Positions 16,125-24,656 of a stretch of 64,000 nucleotides of DNA are shown piece after piece (position 1 is the stretch's first letter; each line of letters opens with the position of its first letter). The stretch is from NCBI RefSeq assembly GCF_007097245.1, contig NZ_VJZT01000013.1:62001-126000 (forward strand), given 5' to 3'. The notes beneath the pieces are model-generated. The model worked only from the letters and a program-made list of their open reading frames with translations, was not told the origin of the DNA and made no database searches. A program made the position numbers and the translations under genes. The stretch comes from Flavobacterium restrictum. GTDB taxonomy: Bacteria; Bacteroidota; Bacteroidia; Flavobacteriales; Flavobacteriaceae.

Positions 16125-16910
16125 TTACACTTTTCCTAAAGCATACAATTGTTCCATGGTTGGGGTTACACTTCCGCCGGCGGGTTCGAGCGTGATCCCA
16201 AAGGCTTGGGCATCAGTAGCGGCATCAACTGCAAAAATCTTGGTGTTGTTGCCCTCAAAATGAGAGAGTAACCCAATACTGGTAGGCGTTAACGGATTGA
16301 GTTTTAATGCCCAAATTTGGTACACCATTCCCTTTGGCGGTTCTGGTAACCCGGCGGCATCTACATATACGGTTTTGCTTTCCTGATTCCAATATATTTT
16401 GGCAAATGAAGCCGGAGATACCGCTTGACCGCCCAATGAAACAACGGTATTTTTGGCATCGCGTACCACGGCTAGACTGGTTTGGTTGGCGTTGTTTTGC
16501 AGTTTTAAATCCCTTAAATCGTTGACTACTTTTTGCTTTTGGGTGGTTATAGTAACGACTTGATTTGTGGTTTGCTCCAATTGATTGTATTGGAATCCAA
16601 TGCCTAACAGCAAGAGCACCGCCGCTGCCCAACCTATGTATTGAACATAATTCGTTTTGGCGTCAAGCGCAATTACGGGTACTTGTTTTAGTTCCAGTTT
16701 GGCTTTTATTTTTTCGTAATTCGCCACCGAATGGAATGGCGAAAAACTAGACGATAAGGCAACAATTGCTTTTTCGATGGCAATAATTTCGTCGTTAATC
16801 TCGATATTGTTCTGGGCCATCTCGGCTACTTCTATCGTTTCGGGTTCGCTTAATAAACCGTAAACGTAGAGTTCTAGAATGCCAGAGGCTATATATTGTT
16901 TCGTTTCCAT
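16125..16910 (-). CDS. RskA-like anti-sigma factor
   Basis: 261-residue single-pass membrane protein. The cytosolic N-domain (about 1-80, ASGILELYVYGLLSEPE) is the sigma-binding type seen in anti-sigma-K factors. One membrane segment follows at about 88-106 (YIGWAAAVLLLLGIGFQY), then a short coiled coil (QLEQTTNQVVTITTQKQKVV) and a C-terminal extracytoplasmic RskA domain with VYVDAAGLPEPPKGMVYQIW. It overlaps the sigma gene by one base (the sigma gene ends at 16910, where this gene starts), so both come from one message. It presumably holds the ECF factor inactive until an envelope signal is received. Confidence 0.88.
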   Translation of the reverse strand: METKQYIASGILELYVYGLLSEPETIEVAEMAQNNIEINDEIIAIEKAIVALSSSFSPFHSVANYEKIKAKLELKQVPVIALDAKTNYVQYIGWAAAVLLLLGIGFQYNQLEQTTNQVVTITTQKQKVVNDLRDLKLQNNANQTSLAVVRDAKNTVVSLGGQAVSPASFAKIYWNQESKTVYVDAAGLPEPPKGMVYQIWALKLNPLTPTSIGLLSHFEGNNTKIFAVDAATDAQAFGITLEPAGGSVTPTMEQLYALGKV

Positions 16911-17440
16911 TATACTTTAAGATAATTTCTTAAATCATTGATACAATTTCGATTATGCGTTTTTACTGTTCCCAGTGGGATTTCCAATTCCTCCGAAGCT
17001 TCTTGCTGGGTGTATCCTTTAAAGAATAATAAATCTATGATTTGAATACATTTGGGTTTTAGCTTCTTTACAAATTCCTGAATTCCAATGGTATCAATCT
17101 TATTGACCAGTTTGTTGCTATCATCTAATAGATGTACGAAATTATCCGAAGGCTGGTTTTTTTGACTGTTATTAAAATTTTTGGAACGCAATTTATCGAT
17201 CGCCGTATTTCGGGCAATATTAAGAATCCAGGTGTAAAAACGACCTTTGCTCTCGTGATAGGAATCAAAGTTTTTCCAGATTTTTACAAATACTTCTTGC
17301 AGGACATCCTCGGCTTCTTCTCGGTTTTTGACCAAAACAGCAATCACCGAAAATAAACTTTTTGAATACATATCATAAAGATGTGTAAAAGCCCTTTCGT
17401 CCTTTTTATACAACAATACCAATAATTCGTCTTGGGTCAT
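16910..17440 (-). CDS. ECF-type RNA polymerase sigma factor
   Basis: 176 residues from the ATG at 17440 (MTQDELLVLLYKKDERAF); a frame extends 11 residues upstream without conservation. Region 2 contains FTHLYDMYSKSLFSVIAVLV and AEDVLQEVFVKIWKNFDSY; region 4 contains CIQIIDLLFFKGYTQQEA and EIPLGTVKTHNRNCINDLR, the helix-turn-helix. This pattern is close to SigK-type ECF factors, matching the RskA-like partner. TAGTTTTG (17468-17461) is a possible -7 element. The divergent DUF4331 genes 240 bp away are the obvious candidates for its regulon (inference). Confidence 0.92.
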   Translation of the reverse strand: MTQDELLVLLYKKDERAFTHLYDMYSKSLFSVIAVLVKNREEAEDVLQEVFVKIWKNFDSYHESKGRFYTWILNIARNTAIDKLRSKNFNNSQKNQPSDNFVHLLDDSNKLVNKIDTIGIQEFVKKLKPKCIQIIDLLFFKGYTQQEASEELEIPLGTVKTHNRNCINDLRNYLKV

Positions 17441-17682
17441 ATTCTTATTTTTTGGAATTACAAAACTATACAAACTTATTTACAATTACTTCTTATTAAC
17501 AAAATACTGCTGCGATAAAAAATAAAATATATTTTTTTAGCTTTTTATTTTGTTTTTAAAACATTGAAAATTAATGATTTAAAAAATATACTACTTTTAT
17601 TTTTAATTTTTTTATGATTTTATAAAACCATATCGAAAGCAATCCCGTAAATGCTTCTATAACCTTTTAAATAACAAACAAA

Positions 17683-18333
17683 ATGAAAAAAACAAAAATG
17701 ATTTTAGGGCTTTCGCTAGTAGCGATCTCGGGCTTAATTCTGGTTGCTGCGGATCACGTAGACGCACCATCAGTAACAGGAAATGCAGCGGATATCACGG
17801 ATGTCTATGCGTTTCAAGGACAAGATACCAATAATTTGGTTTTTGCAGTCAACACACAAGGATTGTTGAGTCCTAATGCTACGGCGGCAGCGAGTTTTAA
17901 TGAAAACGTAATGATCGAAATCAACATTGACAACAACGGTGACAATGTAGAAGATCTGGTTATTCAAGCTATCAAACGAGGGGACAAAATGTATTTCTTT
18001 GGTCCTTACGCTCCTACGGCTAACGGGACAACGAGTACGATTGTCAAAAGTGCCGCTTCGGGTAGCGTAGACATTTCAAAATACGGTGCGACTCCAGTTT
18101 TGGCAACTCAAAACGGGATGAAATTTTTTGCAGGACCAAGAGACGATCCGTTCTTTTTTGATTTAGGACAATTCAAAGCCATCCTTGGCGGAACTGCATC
18201 AGGATTCAATAGTCCTGGCACCGATACTTTTGCAGGTACCAATGTGCTCTCGCTAGTGGTTGAGGTTCCTAAAACGATGTTAGGAAGTTCCAATACCTTG
18301 AATATTTGGGCTGAAACAAAGAAAAAACAATAA
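17683..18333 (+). CDS. secreted DUF4331 family protein
   Basis: 216 residues. The signal peptide (about 1-23, MKKTKMILGLSLVAISGLIL) leads directly into ADHVDAPSVTGNAADITDVY, the DUF4331 N-terminal signature with its conserved His-Val-Asp. GPRDDPFFFDLGQF and VVEVPKTML are further family blocks. The protein corresponds to the front part of longer DUF4331 proteins; the next gene supplies what looks like the rest. Function is unknown; the family tends to be linked with ECF sigma genes and TonB receptors. The upstream 240 bp hold the divergent sigma gene promoter region and the weak dyad AAGCA-N10-TGCTT near 17637-17656. Confidence 0.83.
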   Translation: MKKTKMILGLSLVAISGLILVAADHVDAPSVTGNAADITDVYAFQGQDTNNLVFAVNTQGLLSPNATAAASFNENVMIEINIDNNGDNVEDLVIQAIKRGDKMYFFGPYAPTANGTTSTIVKSAASGSVDISKYGATPVLATQNGMKFFAGPRDDPFFFDLGQFKAILGGTASGFNSPGTDTFAGTNVLSLVVEVPKTMLGSSNTLNIWAETKKKQ

Positions 18334-18365
18334 TTTACTAATCACTTTTTTAAACAAAAAAAATC

Positions 18366-18923
18366 ATGATGAAATCTAATAAATTCAAAACAATAGCGCT
18401 TGCAACAATTAGCGCATTAGCGGTAGCAAGCTGTGATTCTAATGATAATTCGACTCCAGATCCTATTGCCAGTATCGACTTTTCGGGAACATTTGTACAA
18501 CAAGATCAAATGGCTAGACCGGCAATAAACACCGTTTTTATTGCTGCAGGAGCACCAAAAGATGCTTTTAATGCCACTATTCCGTCAATGATGGGCGCCA
18601 ATTACAAATCAATTTTTAAATCCCGTTTACTCGCTTTGAATGCTGGCTATACTAAAAATGCGTTGGGTCAAGACGCGGATATGCTAACGGGACTTTTGTC
18701 TACGGATGTCTTGAATGTGTCTAAAACCGCCAAAACAACATTCTTTGACGGTACCAATGTTTTGACAGGAAGAGCCTTGGCAGATGATGTTATCGATGTC
18801 GAATTGCTACTCATCTTTGGTGGGCCAGCAGGAACTTCAAACCCAGGACTAACCTCGGATCATGTAGATGCCAATGACAAAACCTTCACTGCCTCCTTCC
18901 CGTATTTAGCCACGGCTTGGTAA
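18366..18923 (+). CDS. DUF4331-type lipoprotein (C-terminal-like half)
   Basis: 185 residues. Signal peptide with lipobox ALAVASC (Cys near residue 23), then a Ser/Asn/Asp linker. The body lacks the HVDAPS start but ends DDVIDVELLLIFGGPAGTS and LTSDHVDANDKTFTASFPYL, which is the usual C-terminal block of DUF4331 proteins. Together with the preceding gene, 32 bp upstream, it looks like a two-polypeptide version of a normally single protein. An outer-membrane or periplasmic lipid anchor is expected. It ends in a very strong terminator. Confidence 0.78.
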   Translation: MMKSNKFKTIALATISALAVASCDSNDNSTPDPIASIDFSGTFVQQDQMARPAINTVFIAAGAPKDAFNATIPSMMGANYKSIFKSRLLALNAGYTKNALGQDADMLTGLLSTDVLNVSKTAKTTFFDGTNVLTGRALADDVIDVELLLIFGGPAGTSNPGLTSDHVDANDKTFTASFPYLATAW

Positions 18924-18933
18924 GATTTTTATA

Positions 18934-18975
18934 AAAAAATAGCGTACAAAAAAAATTTGTACGCTATTTTTTAAA
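18934..18975 (+). terminator. terminator after the DUF4331 pair
   Basis: A perfect 17-bp stem (18934-18950 with 18956-18972, core TAGCGTACAAA) with a 5-base loop and T-run, right after the stop at 18923. Confidence 0.93.
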
Positions 18976-19418
18976 CATACAATTTCCCGCATTCCTATTG
19001 AATGCTCTACACAATTGGGCAAGTAAACAACAACTTCATCCTTGCTTGAAAAATAGAGGACATAAAAAATCCATTTTTAGCTGTGTTTTGCAATAACAAT
19101 TCGTTTCATCGGTGTCCTTTTTCGAAGGATTTTTTAAACAAACAACTGGGTACATTACAACTTACATTTTATTTAAAGTCCAAATCAAAAATTAGTATTG
19201 CAAAAAATTACCATATAAGGAAATTAAGTACATATAAGTATTTAAAACTATTTGACACTAGTTTTTTTAATTTTAACTATCGTAAAAAATATTGTAATTG
19301 CTAACAACTACTTAATCCAATAGCTTAAATGACCTTAATTTCCTTATATGGTTTAAAAAATAAAAAATGGTCTTTATTTTATGAAATGCAATTTGACTTA
19401 CCCCAAAACAACTTGATT
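18976..19418. other. long leader region before the TPR lipoprotein gene
   Basis: About 440 bp with no convincing gene. A 73-codon frame at 19083-19304 is Phe/Asn/Lys-rich and lacks any signature, so it is not called. The region contains the 19-bp inverted repeat described separately. Confidence 0.6.
19210..19352. repeat. 19-bp perfect inverted repeat flanking 105 bp
   Basis: ACCATATAAGGAAATTAAG (19210-19228) and its exact reverse complement (19334-19352) flank a 105-bp A/T-rich spacer. The right arm ends 66 bp before the preferred ATG of the TPR lipoprotein gene that leads the TonB receptor. No part of the arms was found elsewhere in the window by eye. Confidence 0.92.
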
Positions 19419-20711
19419 ATGAAACTAGTACAAACAATTCCAATATTGCTTTTGGTATTCTTGCTCCACAGTTGTAGCAATACGCCAAAACAAATTACCA
19501 ATACAGCCGATTACAACAACTATTTGCATGTAAAGGGCAACAAATCAATCACTTTTGCGAACAATGAAATTGATTTTTGGCAAAAAAAATTCGATGCCGC
19601 TCCCAACCAAATCAGTTATTTGAGTCTAATCGCGTCTAATTATGCTACGCTTTTTGAATACACTGGCGACATCAAAAATTTATACAAAACCGAAGCATTA
19701 TTAACCCAATCCAATCAAGCGTACCAGTATTCTAAAGTGTCGACCATTCGCTCACTGGCTAGAAATTACATTGCGCAACATCGGTTTAAGGAAGCATTAC
19801 AACTGGCCAACAAAGCATTAGCCATAGGCGAAGGACTCAAGGAAACCCAAAAATTACTCTTTGATGTGCAAATGGAATTGGGCAATTATCCCGAGGCGGC
19901 ACGCAACTTGAATGCCTTGCGAAACTTGAAAGATTATGATTATCTCATTAGGATTGCCAAATGGAACGACCACAAAGGCGACTTGAAAACGGCAATTTCA
20001 TTTATGGAAAAAGCCAGAACCATAGCCGAAAAAGAAGACAATAAAGTCCTGAAAATATGGTCGTATTCCAACCTAGGCGATTTTTACGGACACGCTGGAA
20101 GGATTCAAGAATCGTATGATAGCTACCTCAAAACATTGGCAATCGACCCCAATTATTCGTATGCTTTAAAAGGAATTGCGTGGATTGTTTTTTCGCACGA
20201 AAGAAACACCAAAGAAGCCAAACGCATTGTTGAAGCCATTGAAGTAACGCACAACACTCCTGATTTTTATCTTTTGAAATCGCAAATAGCCCAATTTGAA
20301 GGCGATACAGCAAGCGAATTAGCAAACAAAAACGCTTATTTTGCCATGCTAAAATCCCTAAATTATGGCGCTATGTACAACAAATACAACGTTTTGATTT
20401 ATGCCGATGCCAAAGCCACAGCCAATAAAGCACTTGAAATTGCCAAAATAGAAATTGATCACCGTCCTACCCCTGATTCCTATGATTTGCTTGCTTGGTC
20501 GTATTACAATTTAGGCAAAAATCAAAAAGCACTTGAAATTGCTCAAAAATATGTAGCTGGAAAATCATTTGAACCCAAAGTAAACTATCATTTGGCAATG
20601 ATATATAAATCTAATAATTTAGCCGAAAAAGTAAAACCCATTAAGTCCCAATTACTAGAAAGTATTTATGAGTTAGGTCCAAATTTAGACCAAAAAGTAA
20701 CCCAATTATAA
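19419..20711 (+). CDS. TPR-repeat lipoprotein
   Basis: 430 residues from the ATG at 19419; an upstream in-frame ATG at 19329 lies in the inverted-repeat arm and would bury the signal peptide. MKLVQTIPILLLVFLLHSCS is a lipoprotein signal with lipobox LHSC. The remainder is a solenoid of helical TPR-like units, for example HRFKEALQLANKALAIGEG, GRIQESYDSYLKTLAIDPN and YNLGKNQKALEIAQKYVAGK. It is separated by 4 bp from the TonB receptor, so the pair is one operon. It probably acts as a periplasmic or surface partner of that receptor. Confidence 0.82.
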   Translation: MKLVQTIPILLLVFLLHSCSNTPKQITNTADYNNYLHVKGNKSITFANNEIDFWQKKFDAAPNQISYLSLIASNYATLFEYTGDIKNLYKTEALLTQSNQAYQYSKVSTIRSLARNYIAQHRFKEALQLANKALAIGEGLKETQKLLFDVQMELGNYPEAARNLNALRNLKDYDYLIRIAKWNDHKGDLKTAISFMEKARTIAEKEDNKVLKIWSYSNLGDFYGHAGRIQESYDSYLKTLAIDPNYSYALKGIAWIVFSHERNTKEAKRIVEAIEVTHNTPDFYLLKSQIAQFEGDTASELANKNAYFAMLKSLNYGAMYNKYNVLIYADAKATANKALEIAKIEIDHRPTPDSYDLLAWSYYNLGKNQKALEIAQKYVAGKSFEPKVNYHLAMIYKSNNLAEKVKPIKSQLLESIYELGPNLDQKVTQL

Positions 20712-20715
20712 GCAA

Positions 20716-22929
20716 ATGAAAACACTTTTTATAAACCTAATTTTATTTTTGACAGTATCTACCTATGGTCAAATTATCAAAGGACGTGTTCTAGACACTG
20801 ATGGAAATCCTATTGAAAACGCATATGTAAGCAATACCAATTCCCAAAGTCATGCCCATACCAACGAATTTGGTCAATTTAGCATGGCTCAATCAGCCCA
20901 AGGAAATGTGTTGCAAATAAGTGCTTTGGGTTATAAAAAAGCAACGTACACCCTCACGATTTCCGAGGCACTAATTGTACTTCAAGAGGACAGTTTCCGG
21001 TTGAACGAAGTGGTTATTCAGCCCAAACTTTCGGCAATGAATGTGATTTCAAAAATAGATTTACAAACTACACCTGTAAATTCATCGCAGGAAATTTTAC
21101 GAAAAGTACCTGGATTATTCATTGGGCAACATGCAGGTGGCGGCAAAGCTGAACAATTATTTTTGCGTGGTTTTGATATTGACCACGGTACCGATATTGC
21201 CATTTCGGTTGACGGGATGCCCGTAAATATGGTGTCGCACGCACACGGTCAAGGCTACGCCGATTTGCATTTTGTAATTCCAGAAACGGTAGAGAAAATC
21301 GATTTTGGCAAAGGTACTTATTATGCCAACAAAGGCGATTTTGCAACAGCTGGATATGTCGCTTTTGCCACCAAACAAAAATTAGAAAAAAGCAGTATTG
21401 GGATTGAAGTTGGGCAATTTAACACCTTACGAACCGTTGGTTTATTCAACCTTTTGGGAAACCAAAAAAAACAAAGTGCCTACCTAGCCACCGAATATAT
21501 ACTAACCGATGGCCCATTTGATGCGCCACAAAATTTTAATCGAGTGAATGTTTTGGGGAAATATGCCGCTATTTTAGACGATGGGAGCACTTTTTCGGTT
21601 TCGGTTTCTCGCTTTGCTAGTCGTTGGGATGCTTCGGGTCAAGTGCCACAGCGATTGGTTAATGCGGGTATTATTTCTAGATTTGGATCCGTTGATGCAA
21701 CCGAGGGTGGTACTACATCCAGAACCAACTTCAATGCCGTTTTGAACAAACCAATAAACGAAAATACGTTCTTGAAAACGAGTGCTTTTTACACTAAATA
21801 TGAGTTCGAATTGTACTCTAATTTTACTTTTTTTCTAGAAGACCCCAATAATGGCGACCAAATTCGGCAAAAAGAAAACAGGAATACCTACGGAATGAGT
21901 TCGGAATTGAACAAGAAAATCAAACAAGACCATCTGGATTTGGGACTGCAATTTGGTATTGGTTTTCGTGCCGATGCCACCACGGATACGGAACTTTCGC
22001 ATACGCTGCACAGACAAACCACGTTGCAAACCTTAAAGTTAGGCGATATTGAGGAGTCAAATGTATTCTCGTATGTGAATTCCGAGTTCAACCTAGGCAA
22101 ACTCATTATCAATCCAGCGTTACGAGTAGATTATTTCAAATTCAATTATACTGACAAAATAAGCACGGATTTTAGAACCCAATCCGAGAGTAAAGTCAAA
22201 TTTTCGCCCAAACTAAATTTTATTTACACCGCCAATAATAGCCTTCAATTTTTTGTCAAATCGGGCTTTGGGTTTCATTCTAATGATGCCCGTGTTGTGG
22301 TGCAAAATGGAGGTAAACAAATTTTGCCAACCGCTATTGGGACTGATGTAGGAACGATTTTCAAACCCTTTCCCAACCTCATTGTCAACGCCGCTTTATG
22401 GTATTTGTACCTCGAGCAAGAGTTTGTGTATGTGGGCGATGCCGGAATAATCGAACCCAGCGGAAAATCAAAGCGCATGGGAATAGATGTAGGATTGCGT
22501 TACCAACTCAACGATTATCTATTTCTGGACAGTGATGCAAATTACACCTATGCCCGCAGCATTGATGCGCCCAAGGGACAAGATTACATTCCGCTAGCTC
22601 CTGATTTTACAGCAACAGGAGGATTGAGTTTTCAAAAAATAAATGGTTTTTCGGGAGGATTGCATTACCGCTACCTAAAAAATCGCCCCGCAAACGAGGA
22701 CAATTCTATAGTTGCCAATGGCTATTGTGTCACCGATTTTAACATCAATTACACGCACAAATCTTTGATTTATGGCCTATCCATTGCCAATTTGTTTAAT
22801 ACCGCATGGAAAGAAACCCAATTTGCCACCGAATCGAGATTGCAAAACGAACCTACCAGCGTAACCGAAATACATTTTACACCAGGAACACCTTTCTTTC
22901 TAAAAGGAAAAGTGACCTATACCTTTTGA
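20716..22929 (+). CDS. TonB-dependent receptor with histidine-containing plug motif
   Basis: 737-residue outer-membrane receptor. Signal peptide at 1-19 (MKTLFINLILFLTVSTYGQ), carboxypeptidase-like regulatory domain at about 20-105 (GRVLDTDGNPIENAYVSN, with SQSHAHTNEFGQFS), plug at about 110-215, then a 22-strand-type barrel ending in aromatic F (GKVTYTF). The plug carries FDIDHGTDIAISVDGMPVNM followed by VSHAHGQGYADLHF, with several His/Asp residues suited to metal binding (inference). There is no SusD partner; instead it follows a TPR lipoprotein by 4 bp. The substrate is unknown. The context of an ECF sigma/anti-sigma pair and DUF4331 genes suggests an inducible uptake or sensing locus. 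Confidence 0.9.
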   Translation: MKTLFINLILFLTVSTYGQIIKGRVLDTDGNPIENAYVSNTNSQSHAHTNEFGQFSMAQSAQGNVLQISALGYKKATYTLTISEALIVLQEDSFRLNEVVIQPKLSAMNVISKIDLQTTPVNSSQEILRKVPGLFIGQHAGGGKAEQLFLRGFDIDHGTDIAISVDGMPVNMVSHAHGQGYADLHFVIPETVEKIDFGKGTYYANKGDFATAGYVAFATKQKLEKSSIGIEVGQFNTLRTVGLFNLLGNQKKQSAYLATEYILTDGPFDAPQNFNRVNVLGKYAAILDDGSTFSVSVSRFASRWDASGQVPQRLVNAGIISRFGSVDATEGGTTSRTNFNAVLNKPINENTFLKTSAFYTKYEFELYSNFTFFLEDPNNGDQIRQKENRNTYGMSSELNKKIKQDHLDLGLQFGIGFRADATTDTELSHTLHRQTTLQTLKLGDIEESNVFSYVNSEFNLGKLIINPALRVDYFKFNYTDKISTDFRTQSESKVKFSPKLNFIYTANNSLQFFVKSGFGFHSNDARVVVQNGGKQILPTAIGTDVGTIFKPFPNLIVNAALWYLYLEQEFVYVGDAGIIEPSGKSKRMGIDVGLRYQLNDYLFLDSDANYTYARSIDAPKGQDYIPLAPDFTATGGLSFQKINGFSGGLHYRYLKNRPANEDNSIVANGYCVTDFNINYTHKSLIYGLSIANLFNTAWKETQFATESRLQNEPTSVTEIHFTPGTPFFLKGKVTYTF

Positions 22930-22959
22930 TTCCAAAATCAAATTTGTTTTTTGTTTGTT

Positions 22960-22999
22960 AAAAAGCCTAGCGGTAGTTGTTTCGCTAGGCTTTTTTTTG
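22960..22999 (+). terminator. terminator after the TonB receptor gene
   Basis: AAAAAGCCTAGCG (22960-22972) pairs with CGCTAGGCTTTTT (22983-22995), followed by T residues. Confidence 0.9.
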
Positions 23000-23130
23000 T
23001 TTAAAAAAATTACAACATAGCCATTAAAAAACTAATAATCAAGTATTTAAAATTATTTTATATACCCAGTTCCAGCTCCCCTTTAAAATACAAAACGCAG
23101 TAGTACAAAAAAAAATTAAATCTTTTTCAC

Positions 23131-23157
23131 TATATTTGACAAGAATAGGAACCTATT
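23131..23157 (+). promoter_or_regulatory. -7 element and start-site palindrome before the transglutaminase/Rhs operon
   Basis: TATATTTG (23131-23138) is a perfect Bacteroidota -7 element, though no clear TTTG lies at the right distance upstream. Six bases later comes the 14-bp palindrome AATAGGAACCTATT (23144-23157), covering the expected transcription start. It would be a natural operator position. The leader to the first ATG is about 150 bases. Confidence 0.4.
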
Positions 23158-23297
23158 ATTGATATTCATATTATTGTATTTCAATGTGTTGAATACTATT
23201 TTTTATCTATATTGTAACGCGAAAAAATTGCGAACAACAACGTAATTTAATATTGTCAGACAACTTTGAGCTACACGAAACTTTGAAAAAACCGAAT

Positions 23298-24653
23298 ATG
23301 AAGAGAATATTTTTACTTTTATTACCTCTTTTTACTTTCGGGCAAGTAAAATTTCCAACTGCACCACAACCAACACAATTTCAAAACTACGAAACACAGA
23401 ATTTTGGAACACCAAGTAATCGAGGAATGAATGTTCAGAATGTAATTCCTGACCCAATGCAAAATTACAATCAACAACAACAAATACAAAACGAAAAATT
23501 AATCCGTGAAGCTCAACAAAACGAAAAGCAACGTGAACAACAAATGCGTGACGTTTATCAAGATATAAGAGACTTGAATTCTGAAAGTGATGGCGTAAAC
23601 TACAATCTTCCATCACTCGAAAACAAAAAAGGAACAGAATATTACCGAAATGTTTACGACAAAATGCAAACACTGAACGTTGAAAACTATTCGGTAAAAG
23701 ATTTAAACTTTGAAATCGAAAACGCTTTTTTAGAAAACACACAAGACAAATTAGAATTCGACAAAATCATAAAAAATTCAGGCGATTATATTATTGCAAA
23801 AATGAAAGAACTGAAATACGATACAGAAAGCAACGTTGCTAAAAACTATATGCTGTTTCTATTCTTTTCAGAAAACTTAAATCTAAAAGCAAACGGATTA
23901 AAACATACGCCCTTTAAATATGACTTCGTAGATTATATGGGGCAAAAAGATTGGTCGAAAATGTTTGTTTCCAAATTGTTGAAAACAAAAACAGGTCAAT
24001 GCCATTCGATGCCTCTACTCTATTTGATATTAGCCGAACAAATTCAAGCAGAATCTTTTTTATCATTTTCACCAAGTCATTCCTTTATCAAATTCAAAGA
24101 TAAAAACGGAAAATGGTACAATATCGAACTTACAAACGGAATGTTTACAGCAAGTTCGTTTATGATAAATTCGGGGTATATCAAAGCCGAAGCAATACAG
24201 AATCATATTTACTTACAAAACCTTTCCAAAAGAGAATTACTTTCTGAATTCTATGTAGATTTAGCAAACGGTTACGTACACAAATTTGGTTACGATGATT
24301 TTGTAGAAAAAATGGCAGATAAAGCATTAGAATTATATCCAAAAAATGTAAATGCACAAATGGTAAAAGCCAATTATTGTGCTGTTCGTTTTGAGTTTGT
24401 TGCAAAACAATTAGGAATAAACCCTATGGATAACCAGCAATTGCAAACAATAAAAAATAATCCAAATGCAATTGCACTATTACAGGAAGCAAACGCAGAA
24501 GGTAAAAAAGTCGAACAATTAGGATTTACAGTGATGCCACCCGAAGCTTATGAAAGCTGGTTGGGTTCACTAAAAGAAGCCAAACGAAAACAAGAAAACG
24601 AAACTTTAAACTTACAGTTTAAAGGAACAATTATAAAAACACTCAAAAATTAA
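23298..24653 (+). CDS. secreted transglutaminase-like protein, paralogue 1
   Basis: 451 residues from the ATG at 23298, which starts a signal peptide (MKRIFLLLLPLFTFGQ); the frame extends 15 residues upstream. Residues about 20-95 are Gln/Asn-rich, probably disordered, with a short coiled coil (EAQQNEKQREQQMRD). The folded part contains KTGQCHSMPLLYLILAEQ (putative nucleophile Cys), SPSHSFIKF (His) and WYNIELTNG (acidic third residue), the order and spacing of a transglutaminase-like cysteine protease core. A helical C-domain follows. The next gene, 3 bp downstream, is a shorter paralogue. Codon use is more A-rich than in flanking genes. Role unknown; processing of the adjacent Rhs-tail protein is a hypothesis. 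Confidence 0.7.
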   Translation: MKRIFLLLLPLFTFGQVKFPTAPQPTQFQNYETQNFGTPSNRGMNVQNVIPDPMQNYNQQQQIQNEKLIREAQQNEKQREQQMRDVYQDIRDLNSESDGVNYNLPSLENKKGTEYYRNVYDKMQTLNVENYSVKDLNFEIENAFLENTQDKLEFDKIIKNSGDYIIAKMKELKYDTESNVAKNYMLFLFFSENLNLKANGLKHTPFKYDFVDYMGQKDWSKMFVSKLLKTKTGQCHSMPLLYLILAEQIQAESFLSFSPSHSFIKFKDKNGKWYNIELTNGMFTASSFMINSGYIKAEAIQNHIYLQNLSKRELLSEFYVDLANGYVHKFGYDDFVEKMADKALELYPKNVNAQMVKANYCAVRFEFVAKQLGINPMDNQQLQTIKNNPNAIALLQEANAEGKKVEQLGFTVMPPEAYESWLGSLKEAKRKQENETLNLQFKGTIIKTLKN

Positions 24654-24656
24654 AGA

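Noticed and set aside
19083..19304. 73-codon plus-strand frame before the TPR lipoprotein
   Set aside because: Compositionally like non-coding A/T-rich DNA and crosses the left arm of the inverted repeat.
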